The notes: a model not told the origin generated them from the letters alone. Shown: positions 18,097-27,867, counted from the stretch's first letter. The stretch: 64,000 nucleotides of DNA from Thalassobellus citreus (GCF_044385915.1 NZ_JBISCC010000120.1:1-64000); one strand, 5' to 3'. Program-made: numbers and translations.

Positions 18097-18558
18097 TTAA
18101 AATTTAATCATAACTTTTGCTTCTACAATATTTTTATAAGCGATACTCGCTTCTTTCTTAACGGTTACTTTACCTTTACCTACAGGTTTGGGCTCTCTAA
18201 CCTTCCATTCTAAAATAATATTATCATCTGTTGCTTCTGTAAGCGTTCCTTCAATTTGTTCTGAAGCTGTTCTTACATCTAGCACTCTATTTAAATGTCT
18301 TTTATATTGTCTTATATTTACTAAAGGAGCAGTGGCTCCAGCCGACATAACTTCTAAAGAAAAATCTTGCTCTTCTCTATCTAAATTATTTTCTATAGCT
18401 CTGCTAACAAACATACAATCCTCAACCAAAACGCCATTATCACCATCAATAATCACTTTTATCTGGTTATCGCCCTGAATAGAAAAATCTATTAGAAATA
18501 AATCTGAACGCTCAACTAGAGCAGTTTCAAGTAGTTCTTTAACGGTATTTTTAAACAT
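18097..18558 (-). CDS. rimP: Ribosome maturation factor RimP
   Basis: 153 residues, the family length. The N-terminal alpha/beta domain has the signature IDGDNGVLVEDCMFVSR, and the C-terminal SH3-like barrel contains EGTLTEATDDNIILEW. It assists 30S subunit maturation. It is first in the conserved rimP-nusA-infB order. Its ATG lies about 10 nt after a terminator-like hairpin. Confidence 0.95.
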   Translation of the reverse strand: MFKNTVKELLETALVERSDLFLIDFSIQGDNQIKVIIDGDNGVLVEDCMFVSRAIENNLDREEQDFSLEVMSAGATAPLVNIRQYKRHLNRVLDVRTASEQIEGTLTEATDDNIILEWKVREPKPVGKGKVTVKKEASIAYKNIVEAKVMIKF

Positions 18559-18573
18559 TTTTTAGTATAAAAA

Positions 18574-18594
18574 GAGGGGACTTTACGTCCCCTC
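18574..18594 (-). promoter_or_regulatory. Terminator-like hairpin in the rimP leader (possible attenuator)
   Basis: Minus-strand stem GAGGGGAC / GTCCCCTC (8 bp, five G-C in a row), 5-nt loop, followed immediately by TTTTTAT. It has the form of an intrinsic terminator but sits upstream of rimP with no gene of the same strand before it for over 1 kb. Confidence 0.7.
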
Positions 18595-18621
18595 ATTCTC
18601 TTAATTCGCCTTTCAACGGTG

Positions 18622-18629
18622 CAAATATA
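18622..18629 (-). promoter_or_regulatory. Predicted -7 element for rimP-nusA-infB
   Basis: On the minus strand TATATTTG matches TAnnTTTG. Transcription would begin near 18615, placing the hairpin at 18574-18594 inside the leader. No -33 element is evident, so this is tentative. Confidence 0.35.
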
Positions 18630-18694
18630 TGATATTTTTATTGATTTTTAAAGTAATTTTTTATAAATTTATATACCACTCAAATAACTAAATT

Positions 18695-19519
18695 ATGGAA
18701 AAAATACTTGTACCTACAGACTTTTCCTCGCAAGCAGAAAACGCCTTAAAAGTCGCTGCTCAATTAGCTAAAAAACATGATTGTGAAATTCACTTGCTTC
18801 ACATACTTGAAATCCCGCTTCATAACGAAGATGCTTACGGATCTTATAATAACTTACCTGAAGCCATGTATTTTATGAAATTGGCTCATAAACAATTTGA
18901 AACTTTAAAAAATAAAGATTACCTAAAAGGGCTCACCATACATGAACACGTAGAATTTCACGAAATCTTTAAAGGCATTTTTCATGTTTGCAAAAAACAA
19001 CATATAGATTTAATTGTAATGGGATCTAGTGGTGTTAGTGGCTTTAAAGAACTTCTTGTTGGAAGTAATACCGAAAAAGTAGTTCGCACCTCTGAAACCC
19101 CTGTATTAGTTATTAAAAAAGAACATAAAAAGTTCAAAACTAAAAGCTTTGTATTTGCATCTGATTTTAAAGAAGAATGCAACATGCCTTATAAAAAAGC
19201 TATAAAATTTGCCGAAATTTTAGGAGCTAAAATACATTTACTCATGGTTAATACACCTAACAAGTTTATAACATCTGCAAAGGCAAAAAACAGAATGGAA
19301 AAGCTTGCCAAAAGCCATCCTTTTTCTAAATACACCATTAATATTTATAATGACATAAGTATTGAGAAAGGTATTATGAATTTTTCTGAATCGATAAAAG
19401 CCGACTTAATTGGCATGCGAACTCATGGCAGACAAGGTATTTCACATTTTTTTAATGGTAGCATTAGTGAAGACTTAGTCAATCATGCTAAAAGACCTGT
19501 GATTACTTTTAAAATATAA
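18695..19519 (+). CDS. Tandem universal stress protein (UspA family)
   Basis: 274 residues made of two Usp domains (about 1-145 and 150-274). Domain 1 has the ATP-binding pattern G-2x-G-9x-GS (GSSG...VGSNTEKVV) and begins with the typical KILVPTDFSSQAENAL. Domain 2 reads RTHG-9x-GS, so the first Gly of the motif is replaced by Arg and nucleotide binding there may be altered. Cytoplasmic stress or energy-status protein. Monocistronic, ending at a bidirectional terminator shared with the next gene. Confidence 0.92.
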   Translation: MEKILVPTDFSSQAENALKVAAQLAKKHDCEIHLLHILEIPLHNEDAYGSYNNLPEAMYFMKLAHKQFETLKNKDYLKGLTIHEHVEFHEIFKGIFHVCKKQHIDLIVMGSSGVSGFKELLVGSNTEKVVRTSETPVLVIKKEHKKFKTKSFVFASDFKEECNMPYKKAIKFAEILGAKIHLLMVNTPNKFITSAKAKNRMEKLAKSHPFSKYTINIYNDISIEKGIMNFSESIKADLIGMRTHGRQGISHFFNGSISEDLVNHAKRPVITFKI

Positions 19520-19542
19520 AACACTAATTAAGAATTCTACTT

Positions 19543-19677
19543 TTGCATTAGGGATTACTTATTGATTTCTATTTTAATAATAATAATAATGAAATCTCGA
19601 ATGCTTTTCATTTGCCGTGAAAAACCCATACCGAGATGCAAGCGAGAGCTTGCAACAAAAAGCACGCCTATTGTGCT
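19543..19677. repeat. Structured intergenic repeat remnant
   Basis: The left edge TGCATTAGGGATTAC matches 13 of 16 bases at the edge of the element at 27691. To the right there is a perfect hairpin TGCAAGC-GAGA-GCTTGCA (19637-19654) and a second, AGCAC...GTGCT (19661-19677). No open frame is present. It is probably a decayed member of the intergenic repeat family. Confidence 0.4.
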
Positions 19678-19707
19678 AACATTCAAATTATAGCCATTTA
19701 AGAATAA

Positions 19708-19737
19708 AAAAATCCCAACCTAACGATTGGGATTTTT
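19708..19737. terminator. Bidirectional terminator between the Usp and phytase-like genes
   Basis: Stem AAAAATCCCAA / TTGGGATTTTT with loop CCTAACGA. It has A- and T-runs on both sides and serves the converging genes ending at 19519 and 19756. Confidence 0.85.
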
Positions 19738-19755
19738 AATGGATAATGTTTTAAT

Positions 19756-22700
19756 CTATAATTTAACAAAACGCTTAACACCGTATGATTTTGTTTTTAT
19801 AATATAAACTCCTGATGTAAGTTGAGACAGGTTTAATAATGTTTCTCTCTCAAATCTTTTTACCTCTTGACCATTGATATTATATATAACTCCTGATAAT
19901 GTTTTATTGAATTTTAATTTACTTTCAACCACAGGGTTAGGATACATTTTAAAATCGTTTTTAGCAACTACTTTACTAACACTTAGTGATGCTTGATCTA
20001 TTTCAATAATTCCTAATGTACCGCTTACTTCATAACCTACTAATAATAGATTTTTTGAATTTGGACTATCGGCAGCAGGAACAAATTTTATAATTTCTGG
20101 CGCAACATCTCCTGATACTGTGTTGCCTTTATAATATGTTACAAATTCTACATCTTTAGGGTTTGTTATATCATACATAAGGATAGAGCTTTGTCTTTCC
20201 AATCCAACAAAAGCATAGGTTTTACCATTAATAGTTCCAATTGCAACAGCTTCTGGCTCGCCACCTTTATCATCTGATCTCCCATCAAACTCACCGTCAT
20301 CTTGATTAAATAAAGCAGCTTCTTCAGTCGCTATTTTTTGACCAAATTCATCTGCGCTATCAAATACTAAATTTCCGTATTCATCAAAAATTGAAAACGA
20401 TCTTGTGCCATAAGAATAAATTTGCTCAATAGTACCGTCACCATTATAATCTCCTGTAGCTGTGGTTGTTTTTAATCTTCCTAAATTAGTATTTTCTTGT
20501 AAGGTTGCTGCATTTGGATAATAAGTAGAATTTAATGTTAAATCTTTTACACGTTCTTCTTCAGAATACCCATCGTAATCTCTAGAATCACCTTCGTTTG
20601 CTGTAATAATATAATTTAGATTACCAACTTTATAAGATGTAATTGCATCTGGCATAAACATACCTAAAGTTGGATGTTGTGTGATATTAATTTTATCATC
20701 TCTATTAGATGCATCAAAACCATAATCATTTGCAAAAGAAATAATTCCTAATACACTGTTATCTGTAATTCCTGCACCAGCTAAACCAAAATCGTTGTCG
20801 TTTATAACAGCAATTTCATTGTTTGGTAATAAAGCAATTCCTTCTGCTTTATCAGACCCTTGATACCCAACAGATGGTAAATTAACCATTTTTATTTTAT
20901 GAACTGCTACAATATTTTCAGCCGCTATTTCATCAGCCGTCAACTCTTCTAACTCTTTTCCTGTTAAAGTTTTATTTAAAATATTAGTTGCAAAATTAAT
21001 ATCTATTTCAAATACATACTTTTTACCATAAGCAACTGTTGGACCTTCTGAATCTCTTTCAATTACTAAAAATTTACCGTTTCCTGTGTAAACAGCATCT
21101 CCAATTTTATCAACTCTTGAAGAAGCATATCCTGCATCTTTATTTCTTTCTAATAAATATACATACTCACTAACTGGAGTTCCATCATTTGCATTGATCC
21201 CTAAAATTCTAATAACATCTGAATTATTTTTAGTAGCACTAGAAGGATTATACATTGGCGATTGTATAAAACCATAAATAGTATTGTTTGCTTCATCGTA
21301 AGCAATTGCCTCAAAACCTCTATTAGCTCTTCTTTTAGCATAAACTGCTGGCAACGTTTCAGCACCATAAGTACCTTCTGGTTGAGCTGTAGTTCCTAAT
21401 GCTGATGTTCCTGATGCTACATAACGCTCTATTAAAGTTCCGTTAGATTGGAATTTATATAATGCTGGTCTGTACTCATCACAAGCCCAGAAATTACCAT
21501 CTTTATCTCTTAAAACACCTTCAAAATCTCCTCCATATGCATCATATGGTAAAGCGTGGTATTCTTCAGTATCCAAAGTATAATCAACATTTTTATAATC
21601 AGTTGTATTGTCGGTATATGTTACGGGTACTTCATCAACACCTGGTATATTTCCTTTTCCTGTTATTGGTGTTGTTCCATCTTTTCTAGTTAATAGAATT
21701 TGGTCATCTAAAGTAACAGCTCCTGTTGTTTTATTTAATGTAAATTTTACAATTCTACCTTGATAATTAGGTAATTTAAATGGTCTTAAATTTTTTGGAG
21801 TATTTGTTGGTGTTTTTACATCCGTAGCATTTTTAACTGGCGAATCATTAGGGCCTCTATCTGGCACAGCATAAAACACATACTCCGTAGCTGTTGAATT
21901 TGCTTCATCGTAAAACAAACCTGAAAAACCTCCTAAATTAACTGTTGGCTGTCCTCCATCGTACACAGGCGTTCCTAATGTTGGCCAATTAGCAACTAAA
22001 TCATTAACAACATATTGTGTTACTTTAGGAGTCCCTAACATATGATTTTTATACCCTAAAGGTAAAATATCAAGAATGGTATTATTTGATAAATCTATAA
22101 CCACTAAAGCATTGTTTTCTTGACAGTTAACGTATGCTTTACTACCATCTTCTAAAACAGTAATATACTCTGGCTCCATATCTTGAGAAACAGTAGCACT
22201 TCCATTGTTTCCAAAAATACGAACACCTTTATTTTGTAACGATACTTTTTTATCATCATATCCATTAAAATTAATAGAAGTTACAGATGCAGAAGCTACA
22301 CCTCCAGTCAAATCTACAACACTAATAGTTCCTTCAGGATCGTTAAGGTAATCGCCAGAAGGCTCACCTTCATTAGCTACTAAAACTTTTTTACCATCTG
22401 GTGTAAAAGTTAACATATCTGGTAAAGCACCAACAGTAACTTCCTTTACAAAATCACCATTCAGATCAAAAAACACTACTTTTCCAGCATCTTGTTTTAT
22501 GTTCGCTTCTTCTGCAATCGCTACAATACCTCCGTATATAGCTATTGAATTTGGCCCTCCTCCGTAAGTAGATAAATCAACTGTTTTAACTAAAGTTGGA
22601 GTCGCAGGTGTACTAATATCTACAATTGTAAATTCATTTTTTGATGAATTTGTAAAAAATGCATGTTTATTTGTTACATCATAAGCTACTGTTTCTGCTG

Positions 22701-22821
22701 CAGAATCATCAGCATTAACCTTTGTTGCTTGATAAGAAGCCAAATGATTAAGTGGGTTTTGAGCTCTAACAGCTGTTACAGCAAATACTAGTAAACTAGC
22801 AAAAAGAGTAATTTTTTTCAT
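19756..22821 (-). CDS. T9SS-secreted choice-of-anchor I / phytase-like esterase protein
   Basis: 1021 residues. The signal peptide is MKKITLFASLLVFAVTAVRAQ. The N- and C-terminal parts form beta-propeller-like LVANEGEPSG... and ITANEGDSRDYDGYSEE segments (choice-of-anchor I pattern). They flank an inserted esterase-like phytase domain (about residues 290-640, with EGVLRDKDGNFWACDEYRP and FEAIAYDEANNTIYGF). The last 70 residues form a type A T9SS sorting domain: MYPNPV..., YNINGQEVKRF, LTSGVYIIKTKS. It is likely an extracellular or surface hydrolase for phosphate esters; the substrate is unknown. No neighbouring phosphate genes are seen. Confidence 0.82.
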   Translation of the reverse strand: MKKITLFASLLVFAVTAVRAQNPLNHLASYQATKVNADDSAAETVAYDVTNKHAFFTNSSKNEFTIVDISTPATPTLVKTVDLSTYGGGPNSIAIYGGIVAIAEEANIKQDAGKVVFFDLNGDFVKEVTVGALPDMLTFTPDGKKVLVANEGEPSGDYLNDPEGTISVVDLTGGVASASVTSINFNGYDDKKVSLQNKGVRIFGNNGSATVSQDMEPEYITVLEDGSKAYVNCQENNALVVIDLSNNTILDILPLGYKNHMLGTPKVTQYVVNDLVANWPTLGTPVYDGGQPTVNLGGFSGLFYDEANSTATEYVFYAVPDRGPNDSPVKNATDVKTPTNTPKNLRPFKLPNYQGRIVKFTLNKTTGAVTLDDQILLTRKDGTTPITGKGNIPGVDEVPVTYTDNTTDYKNVDYTLDTEEYHALPYDAYGGDFEGVLRDKDGNFWACDEYRPALYKFQSNGTLIERYVASGTSALGTTAQPEGTYGAETLPAVYAKRRANRGFEAIAYDEANNTIYGFIQSPMYNPSSATKNNSDVIRILGINANDGTPVSEYVYLLERNKDAGYASSRVDKIGDAVYTGNGKFLVIERDSEGPTVAYGKKYVFEIDINFATNILNKTLTGKELEELTADEIAAENIVAVHKIKMVNLPSVGYQGSDKAEGIALLPNNEIAVINDNDFGLAGAGITDNSVLGIISFANDYGFDASNRDDKINITQHPTLGMFMPDAITSYKVGNLNYIITANEGDSRDYDGYSEEERVKDLTLNSTYYPNAATLQENTNLGRLKTTTATGDYNGDGTIEQIYSYGTRSFSIFDEYGNLVFDSADEFGQKIATEEAALFNQDDGEFDGRSDDKGGEPEAVAIGTINGKTYAFVGLERQSSILMYDITNPKDVEFVTYYKGNTVSGDVAPEIIKFVPAADSPNSKNLLLVGYEVSGTLGIIEIDQASLSVSKVVAKNDFKMYPNPVVESKLKFNKTLSGVIYNINGQEVKRFERETLLNLSQLTSGVYIIKTKSYGVKRFVKL

Positions 22822-23077
22822 TTTATATTAAATTGGATTAATTAACCCAACAAATGACGCTATTACAGTCTATTTTGATATCACCACAAAATTATTTTAA
22901 TGTAAAACATGATGCTGCAATCTTAATTAATTGCAATCTTAAGTTTAAGAATATTAACTAAACATTAAAATATTGAGTTTTATAAGACTCTTTTTAATTC
23001 TTTCTTGAAGAAAATTACACCAAAAGAAATGATGAACAAATGATTAAGCAACAACTTTGGAAAATGTATTAAAAAGA

Positions 23078-23109
23078 AAAATCCTAACTTCTTTCGAAAT
23101 TAGGATTTT
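23078..23109 (-). terminator. Terminator of tRNA-Gln
   Basis: AAAATCCTAA / TTAGGATTTT stem located directly 3' of the minus-strand tRNA, with A-rich sequence beyond it that would give U residues in the transcript. Confidence 0.65.
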
Positions 23110-23112
23110 CTG

Positions 23113-23185
23113 TTGGCCTACTAGGGCTCGAACCTAGACTCTTTGGTACCAAAAACCAACGTGTTGCCAGTTACACCATAGGCCA
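23113..23185 (-). tRNA. tRNA-Gln (anticodon TTG)
   Basis: Read on the minus strand: acceptor stem TGGCCTA / TAGGCCA, D-stem GTGT/ACAC, anticodon stem TTGGT / ACCAA with loop TTTTGGT (anticodon TTG), and T-arm CTAGG-TTCGAGC-CCTAG. The discriminator is A. CCA is not encoded. Solitary gene. Confidence 0.95.
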
Positions 23186-23423
23186 ATGTGTAATTGAGGG
23201 TGCAAATTTAGAAGAAATTTTTCTTTCCACAAGTTTTTTAAGAAAAAATATTATAAATAAATATTGTTTCTTAAAAACAACCTAAATACATCAACCAAAT
23301 ATTACATTATTTCAAGCTTATTATACTTATATATAGTATTTGGTATGTTAAGACAAACTAAATAGTTATGCCTCATTTCATAATTATTATTAAATTCGCC
23401 AAAGCAAATAAACAAAAACTTTT

Positions 23424-26400
23424 ATGATAGATTTTAATTTTAAAAAATGGAATACCATTACAGGATGGTTCTCTTTTTTAATAGCACTTATTACATACAG
23501 TTTAACAGTAGAGCCTACCGTTAGTTTTTGGGACGCTGGAGAGTACATTTTAACATCGTCGAAACTACAAGTAGGACACCCACCTGGAGCACCTTTGTTT
23601 CAAATGATGGGTGCTTTTTTCTCGATATTTGCTTTTGAGCCTTCACAAATTGGTTGGATGATGAATATGATGAGCGCCGTATCTAGTGCTTTTACTATTC
23701 TATTTATGTTTTGGACCATTACATTATTGCTTAAAAAGCTAATTATAGGTAATGATGCTTTTAATAAAAACCAAGCCATCGCTATTTTAGGAAGTGGCTT
23801 AGTTGGTAGTTTAGCTTTTTGTTTTACCGATTCTTTTTGGTTTAATGCTGTTGAAACCGAAGTTTATGCTATGGCAACTTTAATCATGGCTATTTTATTT
23901 TGGTTAGGATTACGTTGGGAACAAGACATGGATAAACCACGTGGTAACCGTTGGCTTATTTTAATTGCATTTGTTATTGGACTTTCTTTTGGAGTTCACT
24001 TTATGGGGTTATTAACCATTCCTGCTATCGGACTTATATACTATTTTAAAAGCTATAATATATTAAACAAAGAAATTTTCCTTATGTCTTTTGCTCTTTT
24101 TTTGCTAGCAATTTTAGACATAATTATTATTTTATTTAATATTAATTATTTATCTGATTTATTAAAAAATCCACTTTTTATATTAACTTTATTAATTACT
24201 TGTATTGGTTACTTCTTCTTTTTCAAAACAAATAGCAGTATTACTTTCAAACAATTTATAAAATCTAATTTACATTTTACTTTAGTAAACCTAATTTCAA
24301 TAGGTGTTCTTCTATTTATTTTTAAATTATTAGCTCCTAACATTCTAAAAATATTTAGTGCTTTAGAAATCTTTTTTGTTAACACTATTGGGCTTCCTTT
24401 TAATTCAGGATCTATTATTGCTGGTATACTGTTGGTTGCTATTATTTACTACGGTTTAAAATACACTAGAAAAAAGCAATACATACATTTAAATACCGCT
24501 ATCCTATGTTTAACATTTGTTATTATAGGATTTTCTACTTGGTTAATGCTACCTATTCGTGCCAATGCTAATGTTGTTATTAACGAAAACAACCCATCTA
24601 GTGCTAGAGAATTATTGGCGTACTATAATTTAGAGCAATACCCAAAAACACACTTGTTTTATGGACCACAGTTTACAGACAAATACGCATATTTAGACGA
24701 AAATGAGCCTTATGTAGACGAAAAACCTAAATATGAAAAGGACTTAGAAAAAGGTGAATATGTAATTGTAAACGATTATAAAAAAGCGAAACAAAACTTT
24801 AACTCAAAACAAGCTTCTATTCTACCGCGTATGTGGAGTGGAGAACATGCTGAAAATTATATGATGTTTTCTGGTTTTTTAGATTTCAAAGTAAAACCTA
24901 GTTTACAAAACACATTTTACAACAGTGCTATTAACGCAGGTGCTTCGGAAGAACAAGCGAATACTTATGCATTAAATCGAGTAACTGATTATAAAGCACA
25001 AATAGCCTCATTTAAAAAACAAGTAGCTCAAGGTCAAGTAGACTATGAAGATTATGATAAGTTTTTATCTCAAGAAAAGAACTCTATTGAAATAGAAAAG
25101 CCTTCATTAGTTAGTAATATTGCTTACTTATTTGAGTACCAATTAGGCTATATGTATTGGCGTTATTTTATGTGGAATTTCTCTGGAAGACAAGATGATA
25201 TTCAAGGTCGTTATGACAATCACGGAAATTGGATAACAGGAATAAAACTTTTAGACGAATTACATTTAGGCTACCCGCAAGACAATTTACCTAGCGATGT
25301 TAAAAACAACAAAGCAAGAAACACTTATTACTTGCTTCCTCTTATTTTAGGTATATTAGGATTCTTCTTTTTATTTAATAAAGACAAAAAACTGTTTTGG
25401 GTGATGCTTGTATTTTTCCTTTTTACAGGAATAGCCATTCAAGTTTATACCAATGTACGCCCGTTTGAACCTCGTGAACGCGATTACTCGGTTGTAGGAT
25501 CTTTTTATGTATTTGCCCTTTGGATTGGTTTTGGCGTATATGCTATTTATGATACACTTAAAAAATATTTACCTGAAAATTTAGCAGCACCAATAATATC
25601 AATTGCCTGCTTAATTTTAGTACCTAGTATTATGGCTGCTAACAATTGGGATGACCATGATAGATCTGATAAATACACTGCCAGGTCTATGGCAAAAAAA
25701 TATTTAGACTCCTGTGAAGAAAATGGTATTTTATTTACCATTGGAGACAATGATACGTTTGCTCTTTGGTATGCTCAAGAAATTGAAGGCTACAGAACCG
25801 ATGTTCGTGTTGTTAATACTAGTTTATTTCAAACGGATTGGTATATAGACCAAATGAAACGTAAAGCTTATGAAAGCGATCCGATTCCGTCTCAATTAAC
25901 CCACAATTTATATAAATATGGTACCAACGATTATATTATTATCGAGAATGTCATTCCTGACACTTTAAAAATTAAAAAGTTTTTAGATTTTATATCAAGC
26001 GATGATTCTAGAACAAAATATGGGCATGTACTAGAAAAACAAGGTGTTGACATTAGCCAAGTAAGACCACAAGACTTAAAGGCAAGCTATATGCCAACCC
26101 CAAATTTAAGACTTCCTGTAAATAAAGGAAATGCCTTAAAATCTGGTATTGTAAATGAAAAAGATGCCGATAAAATTGTACCATATATTGATATTCATGT
26201 TACAGGCGGCGCATTATATAAAAACAGATTATTGATGCTTGATATTGTAGCCAATAATGAATGGAAACGCCCTATATATTTTACAGGTGGTAGTTTTGGT
26301 GACGACGATTATCTTTGGATGAAAGACTACTTACAATTAGATGGTATGTGCTATAAACTAGTACCTATTAAAAGCGAGCTCGATAAAAACAATCCTTTTG

Positions 26401-26987
26401 AAATGGGTCGTGTAGATGCCGATTTAATGTATGAAAAAGTAAAAACATGGGACTGGGGAAACAGTGGTAGTCCAGATATTTATCACGACCCAGAAACTCG
26501 TAAAAACTCAATAAGTTATAGAAGTAATTTAGCTCGATTAATTGAAAAATTAATTAACGAAAAGAAACTAGATAAAGCTGAAGAAATTGCAGATATAGCA
26601 ATGACAAATATGCCTGTTGAATATTTTGGTTATTACACCCTTTTAGAACCTTATATTAGCGCATATTATGAAGTTGGAAACAAAGAAAAAGCACAACAAT
26701 TATTTAAAGAAGTTGCTAATAAATATCAAGAAAACCTAACGTATTATAGTAGTTTAAAAATTGATAAACAAGAGCGCTTGTTTGAAGATATTTACACCGA
26801 TATTCAACGTTACAAAGGATTAGTTGACGTTTTAGTTGAATACGATACTGAGTTTGCAAAAACGGAAGGTGACACTTTTAATAACTTTTTAATGTTATTT
26901 AGATCTTTTTACGGTGGAGATGAACCTGTAAACGAACAACGACAAGACATTGATATTCCTACTGATAGTAGCTTAGAAATTGAATAG
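23424..26987 (+). CDS. DUF2723 / GT117 family membrane glycosyltransferase-like protein
   Basis: 1187 residues. The N-terminal half has about 12 membrane helices and opens with the family signature SLTVEPTVSFWDAGEYILTS and VGHPPGAPLFQM. It resembles the GT-C fold of protein O-mannosyltransferases (eukaryotic TMEM260 belongs to the same DUF2723 family). A large extracytoplasmic region follows from about residue 690 (NNWDDHDRSDKYTARSMA, FTIGDNDTFALWY), and the end carries TPR-like helices. Probable role: transfer of a sugar to exported proteins or lipids. The donor and acceptor are not known. The next gene starts 10 bp downstream. Confidence 0.85.
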   Translation: MIDFNFKKWNTITGWFSFLIALITYSLTVEPTVSFWDAGEYILTSSKLQVGHPPGAPLFQMMGAFFSIFAFEPSQIGWMMNMMSAVSSAFTILFMFWTITLLLKKLIIGNDAFNKNQAIAILGSGLVGSLAFCFTDSFWFNAVETEVYAMATLIMAILFWLGLRWEQDMDKPRGNRWLILIAFVIGLSFGVHFMGLLTIPAIGLIYYFKSYNILNKEIFLMSFALFLLAILDIIIILFNINYLSDLLKNPLFILTLLITCIGYFFFFKTNSSITFKQFIKSNLHFTLVNLISIGVLLFIFKLLAPNILKIFSALEIFFVNTIGLPFNSGSIIAGILLVAIIYYGLKYTRKKQYIHLNTAILCLTFVIIGFSTWLMLPIRANANVVINENNPSSARELLAYYNLEQYPKTHLFYGPQFTDKYAYLDENEPYVDEKPKYEKDLEKGEYVIVNDYKKAKQNFNSKQASILPRMWSGEHAENYMMFSGFLDFKVKPSLQNTFYNSAINAGASEEQANTYALNRVTDYKAQIASFKKQVAQGQVDYEDYDKFLSQEKNSIEIEKPSLVSNIAYLFEYQLGYMYWRYFMWNFSGRQDDIQGRYDNHGNWITGIKLLDELHLGYPQDNLPSDVKNNKARNTYYLLPLILGILGFFFLFNKDKKLFWVMLVFFLFTGIAIQVYTNVRPFEPRERDYSVVGSFYVFALWIGFGVYAIYDTLKKYLPENLAAPIISIACLILVPSIMAANNWDDHDRSDKYTARSMAKKYLDSCEENGILFTIGDNDTFALWYAQEIEGYRTDVRVVNTSLFQTDWYIDQMKRKAYESDPIPSQLTHNLYKYGTNDYIIIENVIPDTLKIKKFLDFISSDDSRTKYGHVLEKQGVDISQVRPQDLKASYMPTPNLRLPVNKGNALKSGIVNEKDADKIVPYIDIHVTGGALYKNRLLMLDIVANNEWKRPIYFTGGSFGDDDYLWMKDYLQLDGMCYKLVPIKSELDKNNPFEMGRVDADLMYEKVKTWDWGNSGSPDIYHDPETRKNSISYRSNLARLIEKLINEKKLDKAEEIADIAMTNMPVEYFGYYTLLEPYISAYYEVGNKEKAQQLFKEVANKYQENLTYYSSLKIDKQERLFEDIYTDIQRYKGLVDVLVEYDTEFAKTEGDTFNNFLMLFRSFYGGDEPVNEQRQDIDIPTDSSLEIE

Positions 26988-26997
26988 TTTTAAGGTT

Positions 26998-27660
26998 ATG
27001 ACCTTAATAACCCCAATAAAAACACCATTAGTTGTAAAGAAGATGTTCCCAAATTATATTTGGGACATCGCTTCAACTAGCAAAACAATCTACCTTACTT
27101 TTGATGATGGCCCTACTCCAGAAATTACAAACTGGACATTACAAACCTTAGAAAAATTTAATGCAAAAGCGACTTTTTTTTGCATTGGAAATAATGTTAA
27201 CAAACATCCTGATATTTTTCAAAATATAGTAAAAGCAGGTCATGCCATTGGAAACCATACACACAACCATATTAAAGGTTGGAAAACAAAGGCAGAAGCA
27301 TATAATGAGAACATTGAGTTATGTGAATCTGAATTCAAAAATCAGATCCCAAATAATCAATCATTAATTACAAACCTTTTTAGACCTCCTTACGGACAAA
27401 TTTCTCCTAAACAAGGAAAACTACTTAGAAACAAAGGCTATAACATCATTATGTGGGATATTTTATCTTTTGATTGGGATGCCAATGTAAGTAAAGAAAC
27501 TTGTTTAGATAATGTGATTAAAAAGACAAGCGATGGAAGTGTTGTTGTGTTTCATGATAGTGTAAAAGCTTCTAAAAACATGCAATACGCTTTACCTAAA
27601 GTGTTAACGTATTTTAGCGAAAAAGGATATTGTTTTAAAGCTTTAAATTCGGCTGTTTAA
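26998..27660 (+). CDS. Polysaccharide deacetylase (NodB/CE4 family)
   Basis: 220 residues from the ATG at 26998; a TTG-started extension would overlap the previous gene by 8 bp. The five CE4 motifs are visible: LTFDDGPTP (catalytic Asp and metal Asp), GNHTHNH (metal His pair), LFRPPYGQ, MWDILSFDWD and VVVFHDS (catalytic His). There is no signal peptide, so it probably acts on a cytoplasmic or membrane-facing substrate, or is anchored by other means. It removes N- or O-acetyl groups from a glycan; its coupling to the GT117 gene suggests a shared glycan pathway. Confidence 0.9.
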   Translation: MTLITPIKTPLVVKKMFPNYIWDIASTSKTIYLTFDDGPTPEITNWTLQTLEKFNAKATFFCIGNNVNKHPDIFQNIVKAGHAIGNHTHNHIKGWKTKAEAYNENIELCESEFKNQIPNNQSLITNLFRPPYGQISPKQGKLLRNKGYNIIMWDILSFDWDANVSKETCLDNVIKKTSDGSVVVFHDSVKASKNMQYALPKVLTYFSEKGYCFKALNSAV

Positions 27661-27690
27661 ACTAGTTATAGAGTTATACCAATTCCGCAT

Positions 27691-27838
27691 TGCGTTAGGG
27701 ATTGCAGAGGAAATCCTTTTGTTTTCTTTAGATAAAACTGAACTTAGAAAAACTCCTAACTTTATTATAGATTCCTGCCTTAGCAAGAATGACAAAACAA
27801 AAGATTGTAACGTAAAGCCCGACCCTTGGGTAACGCCC
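27691..27838. repeat. MITE-like imperfect inverted-repeat element
   Basis: Left part TGCGTTAGGGATTGCAGAGG and AATCCTTTTGTTTTC; right part GACAAAACAAAAGATT followed by CCCTTGGGTAACGCCC. The arms pair imperfectly (AATC-CTTTTGTTTT with AAAACAAAAG-ATT; GCGTTAGGG with CCC...TAACGC). They flank an A/T-rich centre that includes GATTCCTGCCTTAGCAAGAATGAC. It fills most of the 207 bp between two convergent genes. The only frame inside it is short and not credible. Confidence 0.6.
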
Positions 27839-27867
27839 AAACATTTAAAAGGTTACGCTTTAGTAAT

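Noticed and set aside
19520..19755. Possible insertion sequence remnant
   Set aside because: Hairpins are present but no transposase fragment, clear terminal repeats or target duplication could be seen; kept as a repeat remnant only.
27643..27840. 65-codon minus-strand frame
   Set aside because: It covers the inverted-repeat element and overlaps the deacetylase end; no protein-like features.
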